The notes below the pieces were generated by a model, which ran no database searches, was not told where the DNA came from, and saw nothing but the letters and a program-made list of their open reading frames with translations. Position numbers and translations under genes: made by a program. DNA of 64,000 nt from contig NC_010574.1 of assembly GCF_000165395.2 (NCBI RefSeq), positions 868,001 through 932,000 on the forward strand, read 5' to 3'. Shown here piece after piece: positions 1-12,051 of this stretch. Position 1 is the first letter of the stretch. Every line of letters begins with the position of its first letter. The DNA comes from Babesia bovis T2Bo. Its lineage: Eukaryota; Apicomplexa; Aconoidasida; Piroplasmida; Babesiidae.

Positions 1-425
1 AAAGATACTAGTGCTATCAAACCAAAACCAATCGTCAAGAAACAGCCTGCGCCTAGAAGACCAGCTGCTGAAATAACTTCAGATGTAATATCGGAAGGAG
101 GACATGCATACGGAACTAGAACACGATCTAGGAAGCTAAGAGCAAGTCAAACAGATGATGGAGATGGAGCTAAATTGGAATACAGCTCATCAGGATTTGG
201 AACACATCTCAAAAAAGGATTCTTCTCAGACTACGTTTGGGATTTCCTCGTACCAACAGGTGAGGTATGTATTAGATCTACGTAGTAATAGAATGCTTTG
301 TGTGAACACTTATCGATTCCTTCCAGGAAAATGAATATGATAAAGAAACTGAACGCGACCCAGCGGACAATATAGAGCTAGAAGACGACGGCACACCAAA
401 AAGAGCTAAACGATCAAGGAAATAG
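1..425 (+). CDS. 3' end of a basic, probably nuclear protein (partial)
   Basis: Open from the first base of the window, so the N-terminus lies outside. Exon 1-264 is joined to exon 327-425 by a 62-nt GT-AG intron (265-326, donor GTATGT) in phase 0. The visible 120 or so residues are Pro/Lys/Arg-rich at first, contain a Tyr/Phe-rich patch (GFFSDYVWDF) and end in a basic KRAKRSRK tail that looks like a nuclear localisation signal. I do not recognise a family. The stop is TAG at 423-425, about 110 bp upstream of the next start codon, same strand. Confidence 0.6.
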
Positions 426-534
426 AGATTATTAGATTCAGCCCTTGGATGGCCGCAATATTTTAAATACCTGCCGCAGTTTATGCTGCATACGCGCAGA
501 CATAATATACACATCGGAAGATGGAACACCTAAA

Positions 535-2838
535 ATGGACCATACAATAAATTTAGTAAAACGAACATTATACAGATACAATAGGCGAAATGTGATCATA
601 TATAAGTGGCCCCTTAGGCCACAACTGGCCCATATTACCTCCAATGTAGTCAACAACGCTAAAAAACAGCCTTCCTGGTTTCACAACCAAGAAGAGCATA
701 CAAAAAACTTATCTGGTGATAGTACTACTTACAATACGATTTACCTCAATGAAACTTGTATGCAAATGGACCAGTTAATGTCAAAATGCGAAGACTACGA
801 AGATTTACTAGTGTTGTTAGTGACACATAGAGGTGAGTAAACTAAAACATTGTTAACAACAACAGGCGCTATGTACCTACATAACTTGGTGACGGCAATC
901 AAAATGTTACAAGCGTTCGTGGAACGTGATGTTACCAGGAATATGCAACCTGACAAAGAAGACATATTTGCCGGATATCATCAAATATTTAAAACAACAC
1001 AAACAGACTCTAAAGAATGTAGAGCTAATACAAACCTAATTGGAACTACAAAGAGTGCAATCCAAAACACTGATCAACACTCTATATCAAAGGTAGTATC
1101 AGCAACTGATATTACTGCAGATGAACAATCAATATCTTCGCCCGAAACTTCTGGTCTGGCAAAGGAAATATCCACCAATGTTCCACAAAGCGGGAACACA
1201 GCATTGGTATTGAGCAATGAGATTGGACTAACACCAACACAACTTGACATTGTTCAAAGAGCGAAGGATGAAGTTCTAGTACATTTTGAAAATCCAGCTA
1301 ATAAGCATTATCTGGAATGTAGGCAGCATAGTATGCCTGTGGCTGAAGCAATAGTCAGAGATGAGAGATACGACCTCCTGCTACATGACCTCTATGAAAA
1401 TAGAACTAAGTTAGATCCTGAATCAGCATGCCATGTAGTAATCGCACTGGATGTACTAAAACACAAACACTATAGGTTACTCAGTGGAATATTGAGACAT
1501 CTCCTTAAAATACCACTATATGAAGATATACCAACAGGAAACCATTATGGGAAACTGTTACTTAAAGCATGCCAATGCTTTATAAGAGCAGGATTTTATG
1601 ATAGCCCATTATATTCTAAAGTGTACACGGAGATATACAGGAAGAGGATAGAATACAATATAAACCTAGATAAAGAAGCCATACTTGAGTCCTTGAGGCT
1701 GTTCTCTAACGTAGATACATACGATCCTTTGGTATTCAAAGAAGCAGCAAGGGTCATTACACGTATGCATCTCAACTCAACCGAAATCGCAGATATCGCT
1801 AGTGCCTATGCAGCACATCGCAATTATACAAAAGTACATGATGATGTTATGGTGTGGACATCAAGGCAATTGGCAGAACGTATTGAAGAATTCGACACGC
1901 CAGATATTGCCAGATGTGTACATGTCTTTTCAAAAATGAAATTGTATTTTAAACCCGCATACGATGCCATAGCTAACCGTATAACGGAAGAACTAGAAAC
2001 TGCCACAAGAAGATTTGCAAAGACTACATTGACAATACCACAAATTGCTATGATAACGCAGCACGTATCCAACTTTGCACCGAAAACGCCAACTACACTC
2101 AATTTGATACAAAAGGTGCTACTCTATCTTGAGGAATATATTGACCATATTGACGAAAAAACTGCAATCAACTTGGCACTCTCCATATGCGCAAACATGG
2201 CACATGGTATGTTAGAAATAGTGTTTATAACAATTGCAGAGGTAAATACATATATAAGCCCATTTCTGCTGCGAAAAATAGGCAGTGGTACCGACTGGGA
2301 ACAGTGCAAATATACCATTTTTGTTATGTGGCTCTACCACCTGAAAAACGCACCAGAAGCAGCATCATCTATACACAAAAGATGTATATATGAAGGGATG
2401 CGTGAATGGCTATTGAGGCATGGAAATGGTACACAATTTAGACAGGAACTTGATGAAGTAGCTGATATACTCCAAACTGAACTAGGGGTATGTTATAACC
2501 ATTGGCGCAATAACTTGCAGATTATGAATATATCACATATGAAGCATACGGATAATATAGATCTAGATGCATTGGATACCGTCTATAAAGACTCTGTGGA
2601 TGCCATATCGTCTATAGACGTACTCATAGATAACACCCTTCACAGAGTAGTCATCAATGAAACGGCTTGCAGGAACTATATAGATAGACCCATAGGACCC
2701 GACCTCTTGATACTAAATATGCTGGAATCACACGGAGTCCATGTACACTCAATCAACTTCCAGCATTGGAGATCAATGGAAAGGAAAGATAAAATAAGCT
2801 TTCTTAGAAATAAATTCGGTGACCCAGATACTCAATAA
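535..2838 (+). CDS. RAP-domain protein, probable mitochondrial RNA-binding helical-repeat protein
   Basis: Exons 535-832 and 866-2838 are joined by a 33-nt intron (833-865, GTGAGT...ACAG) in phase 1, giving 756 aa. The reading frame is open upstream of 535 but has no earlier ATG. The N-terminus (KRTLYRYNRRNV) is basic and amphipathic like a mitochondrial presequence. The middle is a long run of alpha-helical repeats. The C-terminal 60 residues fit a RAP domain: a YIDRPIGPDLLILNMLESHG block, then a conserved Trp in NFQHWRSM and a final KISFLRNKFG. Apicomplexan RAP proteins are generally linked to mitochondrial RNA metabolism, where rRNA is fragmented. The mitochondrial location here is inferred. 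Confidence 0.78.
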
Positions 2839-3098
2839 AGTATAGTACCGTTCATTAACATGGTTTCATTTAATCGTATCATATAGAATAGATAAAAAGT
2901 CATGTGGGCCGGTAGGGATTCCTCATGGTAATCAGATTAAAGCCATCTATGTCACTTTGAAATGGAATCCAGTTATGCCACACTCTAACACAATAGTATA
3001 TATGAATACATCCTAGTACCACTCTACAAATATAGTTCTAGAGATAAATGGATATACACTACAACACGAACTATGGAAGTAATATATCATTTTGACCA

Positions 3099-4784
3099 TT
3101 AGGTACTGGTTTGTCGACGAACACCGCGCTTAATCTCTGATTCAAGATCGAAGATAAAAGAAACGCAGTCCCTCACACGCAGTGATACAAGTCGCTTTAA
3201 ACAACGAATGCAGTCTCCACCTGACTGTGATCCACCACCAGCTGGTGGTATATTATTACGCCACAAAGGGATCGAAGACCAGGACTCAACAGTCTTACCC
3301 TGCCATTCGAACCAGGCATAACCGCAAGGACCTACATTAGATTGGTGGAACAGCATTAACCAGGGAAAGACCTTTTTATAATTAGTCATCATGCAACTGC
3401 TGAAGAATGGACGGCGATACCAACATAAACTCAACTTGTAGTTGTCAATCATATCAACATAACGCTCACAACGGCCAAGCCAACCACAATCATTCCCAAG
3501 GATCCCAACTGCATAGGACATCATAACATCACGACGACGAGTACTCTCGACACAGGCAGCGTCAGCAGCTGCAGAAGCGAAATCTACACCTAGAAGGCCA
3601 ATGTGATCCTGAGAAGGTAATGAATTAAGTTCAAACATGGAAAGATGCGATGAAGAAGTGGTCACTGATAAGTCATCTGGGATAGAGGGCTCGGTGCATA
3701 TAGAATCTGTATCCACATCCGTATTGCTGCATTTTAGAGATACGTGGCAAGTGCACGATTCATTCTCGCCAACCTTATACCACGGAGTCAAATAAAACGG
3801 AACACTTAATATGGCATACAGATAAGAATATATCAATGTTATCACAGCCATGGTGCCAAAGTTACGAGCTTCATTTTTGACAACCGACATTTTAGACGAT
3901 GCAATGTCATTCAACATACGGCATACAATGCGTAACAACTCATTAAAACGCTTGAGAATCGTTGGTAACTTCTGATTACGGTAATCATCTCGACGTCCCG
4001 GCGCAAACAATGCCAGCATCAGCCTTCCATATACCCTATTTGAGTACATGCGCTGTAACAAGGGCTTAGTGTAGTTGCTGTAACAGTCCGAATCGTATAA
4101 AATATAATTAAACAAGTCATCAAACTCAGAAGCCAAATACGATATCTCAGCTAAACGACCATTACAATCATAGTCTGGAAAATCCGAATTGGAGTCATGA
4201 GACATAGTACCAGACTTGCTGTTATATAAACTCTCAAACTCAAGCAGTGCAGCCAAAAATGACTCTCGAGAACCAGGATTCATTAATCCTAAATAAGGAC
4301 CTGGCAATGAACCACTTTGGGGTACATTGTGTAAACCGATAAAAAGGACATTATTCAAACCAAGGCATAACGATAGCAAATTGAGGCAACTGACCTTAGG
4401 ATCAGTCAAATGTATCAATGCCTTCCGATGTGGAATTATGTCAAAAATGCGTAAACTACGCTCCAAGGCGCATTCTAGGGATTGCCAATCTTCACATACC
4501 TGCTGATGAAATACACAGTAAAGATCAGCACTTATACAATCACGTTTGGGAGCTACATTGTAATTGCTTTCGTCAAAGTTACTATGCCACAATTTGCGAT
4601 AAGACAGTGATTGAGTGAATGTGATAGCATCGGAACCTGTAAGGGTTTCACTTATTGCAGTGCCTATGGCACATTTCTGACGTAATAACTCAATCAAATT
4701 CTCGCCATGAACGGCAGACATGAACCGACTGATCTCTTCATCGAATCCACTTCCAGATTCCAGAGAAGCCTCAGCACGCGACAT
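3099..4784 (-). CDS. Conserved hypothetical protein, 561 aa
   Basis: A single uninterrupted frame from ATG at 4784 to the stop at 3099. No family recognised. It is Leu/Ser/Tyr-rich, with one clearly hydrophobic stretch around residues 312-336 (VITLIYSYLYAILSVPFY) that could be a membrane segment or a buried helix. Next come a Cys cluster (CTCHVSLKC) and a Ser/Thr/Asp-rich loop near residues 350-390. The C-terminal third is rich in Trp and Cys (CWYRRPFFSSCMM; YAWFEW). No signal peptide is evident. It is convergent with the RAP-domain gene (260-bp gap) and divergent from the importin-like gene (0.5-kb gap). Confidence 0.6.
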   Translation of the reverse strand: MSRAEASLESGSGFDEEISRFMSAVHGENLIELLRQKCAIGTAISETLTGSDAITFTQSLSYRKLWHSNFDESNYNVAPKRDCISADLYCVFHQQVCEDWQSLECALERSLRIFDIIPHRKALIHLTDPKVSCLNLLSLCLGLNNVLFIGLHNVPQSGSLPGPYLGLMNPGSRESFLAALLEFESLYNSKSGTMSHDSNSDFPDYDCNGRLAEISYLASEFDDLFNYILYDSDCYSNYTKPLLQRMYSNRVYGRLMLALFAPGRRDDYRNQKLPTILKRFNELLRIVCRMLNDIASSKMSVVKNEARNFGTMAVITLIYSYLYAILSVPFYLTPWYKVGENESCTCHVSLKCSNTDVDTDSICTEPSIPDDLSVTTSSSHLSMFELNSLPSQDHIGLLGVDFASAAADAACVESTRRRDVMMSYAVGILGNDCGWLGRCERYVDMIDNYKLSLCWYRRPFFSSCMMTNYKKVFPWLMLFHQSNVGPCGYAWFEWQGKTVESWSSIPLWRNNIPPAGGGSQSGGDCIRCLKRLVSLRVRDCVSFIFDLESEIKRGVRRQTST

Positions 4785-5327
4785 TGAAGAAACTCATCCC
4801 AAAATGTAATTCACTATGCGCAGCGACTATGAGAACCAACTTAATCAGCGTCTATGCTGCTATATGTGTAACATGACCAGTAATGTGTCCAGATATAACA
4901 GAAGCGGTATAGCAAGCATCAAAGAACCGCTATAGTTAACTTACATAGAAGTAATCTAAACCATAATGTGCATAAACAAGCATATAATAGAATTAGTGTT
5001 AACTAATCACCAGCCGATTGCTACACAGAGCGTAGAGGCATGATCTACTGTTAAAGTATTGAGGGAAACAACCTGGATTCTATGGCGCAATAAAGCATTA
5101 TAACCGTTGATTTTACAACAGTGGTATTCTTTGATAGTAAATATACCAAATGGAATAGTGCAATTTATCTTGCTAGGCTAGGTGTAACGATCTACTCAAG
5201 TGGCACGCACACATGGTTGACGCAGAAGTAGTTTAAACATTTATGTTTAGAACTAAAATGTTCATCAATATGAGGTTAAAGGAACATATGTTATGGATTA
5301 CTTAATCCGGAGACAGTTAATCTAATT
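4785..5327. other. Intergenic spacer between divergent genes
   Basis: 543 bp separating two divergent start codons, so it should hold both promoters. AT-rich with no long open frame. I saw no tRNA, repeat or recognisable motif. Confidence 0.5.
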
Positions 5328-7063
5328 ATGTCGAGTATTACTGAGGGTAACCAACCGCAGTCGGTGCTATGTCATGTCCAACATGACGAAGAAGGTGACA
5401 AAGATATCGCATCGCTACTCCCACAACTTGAACGTGGTTGTCAGATTCGTGATACGCTTTTCAATGATGTGATCAGAGGTTTTCAAAACAATGTAGCAGT
5501 CTCACAACAGGTCAGTGCATTGTCTATCCTGAGGCAGTCTATATATGCCTATTACGGTGATGAATACACTACGGAAGTCACCGGGAGAGTACTTACTCGA
5601 GAATCAACAGAACAACTTTTAACTGAGGAATCACTGTATCAATATGTGTTTAATAGAGTCCTATCAGGTGAATTATACCCAAACAAAGACATCATAGCTG
5701 AGTTCCTCAAAGTTGTACTCGCTATGACAGAATGTTTCCCAATAGATAAATATCCCATATTATTGAACGTAGATCTGGTGCAAGATATATTGCTGATGAT
5801 GGAGCGTATATCGACCGTCTATAGTCGGCCCGAAGTGGAAGACGGTATATGTTCAACGGGGCTCTCCATAGTCAAGAATATGATGAAAGTAATGGACTTA
5901 CCTCTTGAAGTACTTTATAAAAGCTTGAAATTAGTACTTCGGAATGGAAATTCTGCAACAGTAGACTTTTGTCATCTACTGCTTACAAAAGAGCTCTTGC
6001 CCATCCTTAAAAACAAAACTGTCTCCGTAATATATAACTCACCACGAGGAAGTAGACCACAAATGCTACACGAATGCATAAAGTCCTTGCAAATGATTTT
6101 ATCCTCTTGTAAACAACATGAATTAGAATCCAAAATATGCAGAACACTGGTATCTGTCTGCGAGTACTCATCTGGAATTGATTTACTGATGGAACGACAA
6201 TTTTTACCAGCTATCGTCAACTTGGCAAACAGAGCAGTTTTTAGGTATGAAGCCATAATGAAGGAGCTTGAAAGAAGCAAAGGAATGTTTGACGCCACGA
6301 GTGCCATGAAAGTTGGTGAAAGCATAACTTCAGACGTACATCAAGTAACCTTTGATGCAGTATCAGTGATCAGTAAAATGGCATTCAAAGGGAATAGAAG
6401 ACAGATTATGTACCTACTGGAATTTGGCATAATAGATGAATTAGTAAAGTTGGTCAACTGTCCAATATCCACATCCATAGTTAAAACTAGGGTCGCAAAT
6501 GCATTGGGAAACATGGCATACGAATCGGATAGAGAAGTGCAAGCGATCATTAACGCAAAAGCAATTCCCGCACTCGTGAATGCATATGAAAGAACAATCG
6601 ACCATAATACAAAACTAGAAGCAGCGTACGCTATATGCGCATGCGCAGCCAAAGCCAATCGACAACAATTGAAATATATCATATCGTGTAACGGAACTTA
6701 TGGGTTCCTTGGTAAGTGATGTCGAAAGTGTTAATACCTATTACAGACGGCATTGACGGTATCGCATTAATATCTGTTTTCATGGATCTTGTCTGTAAAA
6801 ACGACCCTGGATTAGAAGGGAACATACGACTGTGTCAAATCGTGCTCAACGCCACCGAGAACATACTCAACATTGGCAACATGGAATCCAAGGAATATCG
6901 ATTACCAGAAAATCCTTACGCAGAATTGCTAAAACAACACGAAGGAGATATAAAACTTGCAAAACTATCAATGTTCCCAAATTATCAAATCGCGAAAAGA
7001 GCGTTACAACTGAGCAGAAGGTACTTCAATCACCCTAAAGTATGGAGTACATTATACTGCTAA
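5328..7063 (+). CDS. Divergent importin-alpha-like armadillo-repeat protein
   Basis: Exons 5328-6711 and 6747-7063 with a 35-nt intron (6712-6746, GTAAGT...ACAG), 566 aa. The C-terminal part reads like importin-alpha ARM repeats 7-9: RVANALGNMAYESD, then KLEAAYAICACAAKANRQQL followed by KYIIS (compare EAAWAISNATSGG..QIKYLV), and TENILNIGN (compare LENILKVGE). Importin-alpha carries classical-NLS cargo into the nucleus with importin-beta. Two features are odd. The N-terminus is acidic/neutral, with no Arg/Lys-rich importin-beta-binding segment. The canonical ARM Trp-Asn pairs are mostly lost, with ALGNMAY and AICACAA at equivalent places. It may be a specialised karyopherin or an ARM scaffold rather than the main importin-alpha. 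Confidence 0.6.
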
Positions 7064-7598
7064 ATCATGAAGCAGGGTGGAAATAAGACACAGAAAGACT
7101 ATACATTCAATGATATAACATTTGACGTCTAAGTAAAATTGTATATGCACACTACATGGCGCATACACATAGTATCACATAGAGAGCTGTTATGACTTCT
7201 TACCCATTAACCTTCTAAAAACACACGTAATCCAGATTGGGGTTTAACTATTTTTAGCATTATATTCGGGTCCCAACTTCACTTAGTTCACAGCGTCCGT
7301 GTCGGCAACCTGTGGAGCAACATCCCGAATACATCAGTGTGTCATATCTAAAGTGCATGTATAATATGTGTTCTAGATTATATACATTTAGTAGCACAGA
7401 ATATCAAATAAAATTTTGCATAGAACGGATACCCATCCATGTGCAAGTGCCAACCAACATTGAACTAGACACGTATCAACCGGATGTCTAATGATATTGC
7501 AATACCTTAACAGTAATTACAACAGCTTCTAACTCATTTAAATATTCTTTGGAGTCACAAGATATGTAAAATCGCAACTTTATTAAACAGGAAGAAAG
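7064..7598. other. Intergenic spacer
   Basis: 535 bp between two plus-strand genes, AT-rich. It should contain the 3' UTR of the ARM gene and the promoter of the PAQR gene. No tRNA or open frame of note. Confidence 0.5.
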
Positions 7599-8495
7599 AT
7601 GTTGGAAACAACAGATACCAGAAGAACACATATGATGACCCTGAGGAGTACAAACTCAAAATTAAGGGCATCGTCGTACATGAATCGTATGTATGGAAGA
7701 GATGCAAAAGCACTATGGGAAAAGGTACCACAGGCACCGCATCTTAGGGGATATGTCCATCTTGTATTGGCACTCATATCGCCGTTGTTGATTCTATGGT
7801 TGATGAAGTGTATAATTGTCAAAGACTACTACCCAGAGTATATAGTAGCGTTTGTATGCTGCATATTGAACTTCGCAGCAAGTGCCACTTTGCACTACAG
7901 TAGGTGGAACCTCAACTCACTGGACCTTTGTCTCAAAGCAGACTATGCCTGTAAGTTAGACAACAATATGCACATGGCTACACAGTTATATTTCTTATGA
8001 TAGGCGGCTCAGCTACACCAGCCACGATAGCTGTCACCAATGATGACCTATCTGTGCTAACCACTCTCATACAATGGATAGGTATATCCATAGGTAAGTT
8101 TACGTGTTTTTATAATATTACATCGCCAACATGGCAACGAACGTGTTTACACAATGTAATATGTTACATATCATACAGGCACCGTAGGCGCACTGGCCTT
8201 CCGGTTCGTCACTGCGTCTCCCGCTCTTAGGGTGATTGTATATTTCGCGGCCGGATCTCCATACGTGCAACTTTGCCGCAACCTTTACAAGATGAAATGT
8301 TTCATTGGTCTCCTTCCATCTTGTATGACGCTTGTGATATACATGCTTGGCGGGGTCGTATATGCCAAAAGAGCACCGAATCCCATACCCAAATATGTAG
8401 GATTCCATGAAGTATTCCACATGTGCTGCGCATTAGCGCTGGTTACCACGTTCATAGGAAACCACAAAATAACAACCTTTTTAAATGTAATGTAA
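7599..8495 (+). CDS. PAQR/hemolysin-III-family seven-transmembrane protein
   Basis: Three exons: 7599-7950, 7986-8093 and 8179-8495 (introns of 35 and 85 nt), giving 258 aa. The 35-nt first intron is chosen because it restores KADYAFIFLMIGGSATP, the conserved core of the family; a later AG would destroy it. Other signature pieces are NFAASATLHYS in the second membrane segment and KYVGFHEVFHMCCAL near the C-terminus. These supply the conserved Ser, His and Asp residues thought to form a metal site in PAQR and AdipoR proteins. About seven hydrophobic segments are visible. The hemolysin-III name is historical. Eukaryotic members are integral membrane proteins, often ceramidase-like or receptor-like, and nothing here indicates a toxin. 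Confidence 0.8.
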
Positions 8496-8710
8496 AAACG
8501 AAAACACAATGACAAAACACAGGGTGTATTCCTGTTTGAACATTATTCCTTTGTCGATGGGCTGGCAATTTGGTCTTTAGAGAATACTACAAACCTACTT
8601 TGCGTAAAACAATATGCCTATAAAGACTCCGAGTAGATTAAAGTCTTTAAGCCCGAGATATTAAAATGACAACTATATTCTTAGAGTAAGCAGGCTAAAG
8701 TAATGACCGC

Positions 8711-10273
8711 TTAAACCATAACCTTAGTGCGGACGTCGGTGGTGAAGACACCAACAAAGACCTTGGAGCCACCAACGACACCCCTTTGAACCCAGTAGAA
8801 GAAAGATGAAACAAAACCCATCCTATCGGTAGGATATGGAAGCCCAGACTCTACGGCTGCCTTACCAGCACGGAAAGACCTGAGGTAACCCTCAGAAAGA
8901 ATCCTAGAGCTTAGCAAAATAAGCAACTCACCAAGACCAAGAATAGTCATAACCAGACCACGACTGGCGTTGTTACTTCCCTTTTCACCAACCATATTAC
9001 CCCAAACAGCATTCCAGCAAAGGTTCATCGAAATGTTTCCGGTGAACACAAGGAACATGGTCATAGGGTAAATGAAAAACTTCCTCTGGAAGAAGATCTT
9101 GCCTATAACGCCATCAGGGTAGTGCATGGTGAGAATGAAGATAGTGGCAATCGTAATATAACCGGCGTAGAAACAACACCATAGAAGGAAGTTAGGGCTT
9201 GTCCATACATGACTCGAGAACAATGAATTGCTTTTTAAGACATTTGTATCCAGTTGAACTCCGAGTTGCGTATTGATATCGATAGGTCCCAATTTTCCAG
9301 CTGTCCACTTATCCCCAATTTGACCGTAAGTTTTCAGGGCATACATAGACAAACCAATACATGTCTCGATACACATACAAATATACATAAGTGCCTGGCA
9401 GTCACAGAATCTCAAAATGGAGAATGGTGAAATACCAGGGTAGAAGAAGAAGACAAACCCCCAGCAACCCCAAAGCATAATGAAGAACGGAGCAGCAGTA
9501 GTTAATGCTTCACTCTGATCGGGATAACCTGATGCGTCGCTGCTGTATTCGGGTTTGGGCGGGCCCAACCTGTCAAAAATGACGACAATGGTCCACATAA
9601 TACCGGAAACCAACGATAAGATAATAGCAAATAGAATATGGCAATAAAGAGTCCAGTAACTTAGTTCACGTCCCTTTGGCAACAACTTCTTTACAGTAAG
9701 GTGAAGACAAGTAACACAAGTTCCTGTAACACTGAAACCAATATTGAAGAAGGTATTATTCATCGGACTCATTGTCCTAATGGTACCATTGACAGCTCCA
9801 AAGCAAAATCCAGTGGAGACGAGAGTCCAATAATATGTAGTAATGCGTTTGTCACCAATACCAGTACTGAAGACAATCAAAAGCCTGATAAGTAACATGC
9901 AGTGAGCAAACAACAAGACCATGGAGTAACTACCTTGAATGTAGATTCCATATTTCCTGTACTCATCTCCATTAATTATATACTTTGATATAAGAGTAGT
10001 AGTAACCCAACCTAAGAAGTTGCAAAAGGTCTGGAGAATATAAGTTACACCCAAGAAAATACCGATAGTCTCAGGGGGAAGACCAAATCTTCTGCACGCA
10101 AAAGCAGAACCGGCAAGAGTAAGCATGACAGGCTGCAACAAGGTAAGACCCAAAAGAAAGACGGTGATACGCTCAAACATGCCATCACCTGCGAATAGGG
10201 GCTTGAACTTGGTGTGCCATTCACCGCCAAGACCTTTGAAAATAGAATCAGCAAATTCAAAAGGCGCACCCAT
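8711..10273 (-). CDS. Polytopic (about 11 TM) transporter-like membrane protein
   Basis: Single exon, ATG at 10273, 520 aa. About eleven hydrophobic segments are visible, beginning with one around residues 34-60 (FLLGLTLLQPVMLTLAG) and ending near residue 460. Short charged loops separate them, and a longer hydrophilic loop lies near residues 235-255 (PPKPEYSSDASGYPD). The length and segment count match equilibrative-nucleoside-type transporters and the piroplasm Tpr-related membrane proteins, but I see no diagnostic substrate motif. The C-terminus is short and basic. The next gene upstream is 1.8 kb away, so the gene has an unusually long upstream region for this window. Confidence 0.62.
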   Translation of the reverse strand: MGAPFEFADSIFKGLGGEWHTKFKPLFAGDGMFERITVFLLGLTLLQPVMLTLAGSAFACRRFGLPPETIGIFLGVTYILQTFCNFLGWVTTTLISKYIINGDEYRKYGIYIQGSYSMVLLFAHCMLLIRLLIVFSTGIGDKRITTYYWTLVSTGFCFGAVNGTIRTMSPMNNTFFNIGFSVTGTCVTCLHLTVKKLLPKGRELSYWTLYCHILFAIILSLVSGIMWTIVVIFDRLGPPKPEYSSDASGYPDQSEALTTAAPFFIMLWGCWGFVFFFYPGISPFSILRFCDCQALMYICMCIETCIGLSMYALKTYGQIGDKWTAGKLGPIDINTQLGVQLDTNVLKSNSLFSSHVWTSPNFLLWCCFYAGYITIATIFILTMHYPDGVIGKIFFQRKFFIYPMTMFLVFTGNISMNLCWNAVWGNMVGEKGSNNASRGLVMTILGLGELLILLSSRILSEGYLRSFRAGKAAVESGLPYPTDRMGFVSSFFYWVQRGVVGGSKVFVGVFTTDVRTKVMV

Positions 10274-12051
10274 CTTTAAGAGATGATTCAGCTAATGCAA
10301 AATCCAATTTAACAGTAATTGAGCACTGACAAAACTATGTCAGAGGGCCGTGTGACACGCCACAAAGCGATGTTGATCTAAAATTCTCGAAGACGACCTG
10401 GCAATGAAGATAATCCTAAAATTGTACAGCTAACTTAGGCATAAAAATAGCCAAAAATAACTGTACACATATACCTTGAGGTGGGACCACGCAGTTTGGA
10501 TGCGATAATAACGCTAAAATAGCGTTATAACACACGTGTATTAAACCGCGTAATGAAACACAATAAACCACCTTCAAATGGTATTGTTTTCCACGCCTTA
10601 ATGGTACTGCCCGCACTATTTGGTAGCAAGAGTAGGAACCACAAGCATGCGGCACATACTCCCGCATCTGGGAAAGTGGTGCAATTATGAGGCTGATGTG
10701 CGACAGACAGTATATGGCGTCAATCCTTTAGTAAAAGAAGAATGTACAAAATAAACTAAAAGGGGGGTCATTTGTCTTTTTATAAGGGAAATAGTGGTGT
10801 CATTTCAATTCGTGTAATGTTCCGAAACACCTACTCCTTTGAAATAACGCTGTGTCCCCAATGCGTTAATATGTGTGTAATACATCTTTTATATATATTA
10901 CATATGTATTGGGAAATGTTTTCAGTATGATATCTTTTTATGCATATGTGGTTGTGGTTGATTTTAACAGAATAACCATACTTTTGGAAAGTGTGTTGTG
11001 TCCTTCGTACTCATATTCGCGTCATTATTATTGCTCATGATTGTTTGCGGGCTATTTTGATTTTTTATTCAAAACGAGTTTAATATTTCGAGTTGTCCTT
11101 TTTCTTTTGCACAGGACTCATTCTTTATTGACTTCTGCTATATTGGTTATTAGTGGTTTGACAATTGCTTTTGACCGTATGGCTCAATGCATGTAATGAT
11201 TGTATGCTGTTTGTTTTTCTGTGTATGTTGCCATTCAGGTTCCGTTGGCTTCCGTAATGTTTATGAATTACACATTCCGGTTGTCGTTGTTATATTATGG
11301 GATGTGTTGTAGTATTGCATATTTTGTCTCATAAAAGAGGTTTTTATATCTTCGCACTCTTTATGATATATTGACAATTGTGTTTCTTGTTTTGCCAAAT
11401 TGTTTATTTAATCATTTGGGGGGTGACCTTGCTTAACGTTAAACGACAATGTCCCACTGTGGAATAATAAATTTCACAGCGTTTTCCATAATATGTGACT
11501 CAAACGATTTTATACTGTTGCATACGTATGTTATTTGAAGGTAATCAATTATTTTATAACATATTAGGTTGCCAGCGTCATAGGAACTGAATGTGTTCAT
11601 AGTATTCCGAAAAGTCTCTTTATTCAATTTATTTGCACTTTATTTGAATCCCATATGCTAAGTAAAATGATAAATAGCTTTTCTCGTTAAGTCTAAAGGC
11701 TAATAGGTGATCTCTAAACAACAATTTTCTTCACCGATTTCCATATTCAATGGCCAATAGATCACTGATGTTAATCGGTTTATATTCTACTCATACAGCA
11801 TGCGTACATTTTCATCTCACTATATGTACATACCACGGTCACAATGATAAAATCTGAAGATACAATGAGCATAAACGAATTTAAAACTAGTTCACTTATT
11901 ATATGTTTAAAATGATGCAACATTTGTGTTGTGTCTTAATTAACTTGGCTGCAGCCAACCATACTGCATGTAGTGATAGAAGACAGGCTGCCTCCGCAAA
12001 TACAGTCAACCCTCCTTCTGTTTTATTATGTCAATATTACACATGATCTAG
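10274..12051. other. Long ORF-poor spacer with a strand-skewed T/G-rich core
   Basis: 1.78 kb between the 3' end of the Val/Pro-repeat gene and the start of the transporter gene. 10274-10740 has ordinary composition and contains a perfect hairpin. From about 10760 to 11430 the plus strand is strikingly T- and G-rich, with few C's and no long frame on either strand. This core lies between two G6 runs (10762-10767 and 11418-11423). It may be a long UTR or a non-coding transcript. No tRNA, SRP RNA or telomerase-type template was recognised. An 83-codon minus frame at 10416-10667 looks like chance. Confidence 0.45.
10508..10528. repeat. Perfect 9-bp inverted repeat (hairpin, 3-nt loop)
   Basis: Arms 10508-10516 and 10520-10528 (ATAACGCTA and its complement) with an AAA loop. 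It lies about 235 bp upstream of the transporter ATG, in the presumed promoter or 5' UTR. It could be a protein-binding palindrome or an RNA stem; a chance occurrence cannot be excluded. Confidence 0.3.

Noticed and set aside
7599..8495. Reading the hemolysin-III match as a pore-forming toxin
   Set aside because: The motif set is that of the PAQR membrane family; eukaryotic members are not haemolytic toxins.
10416..10667. 83-codon minus-strand frame upstream of the transporter gene
   Set aside because: Composition is not protein-like, no domain, and it lies in the presumed promoter/5' UTR around the hairpin.
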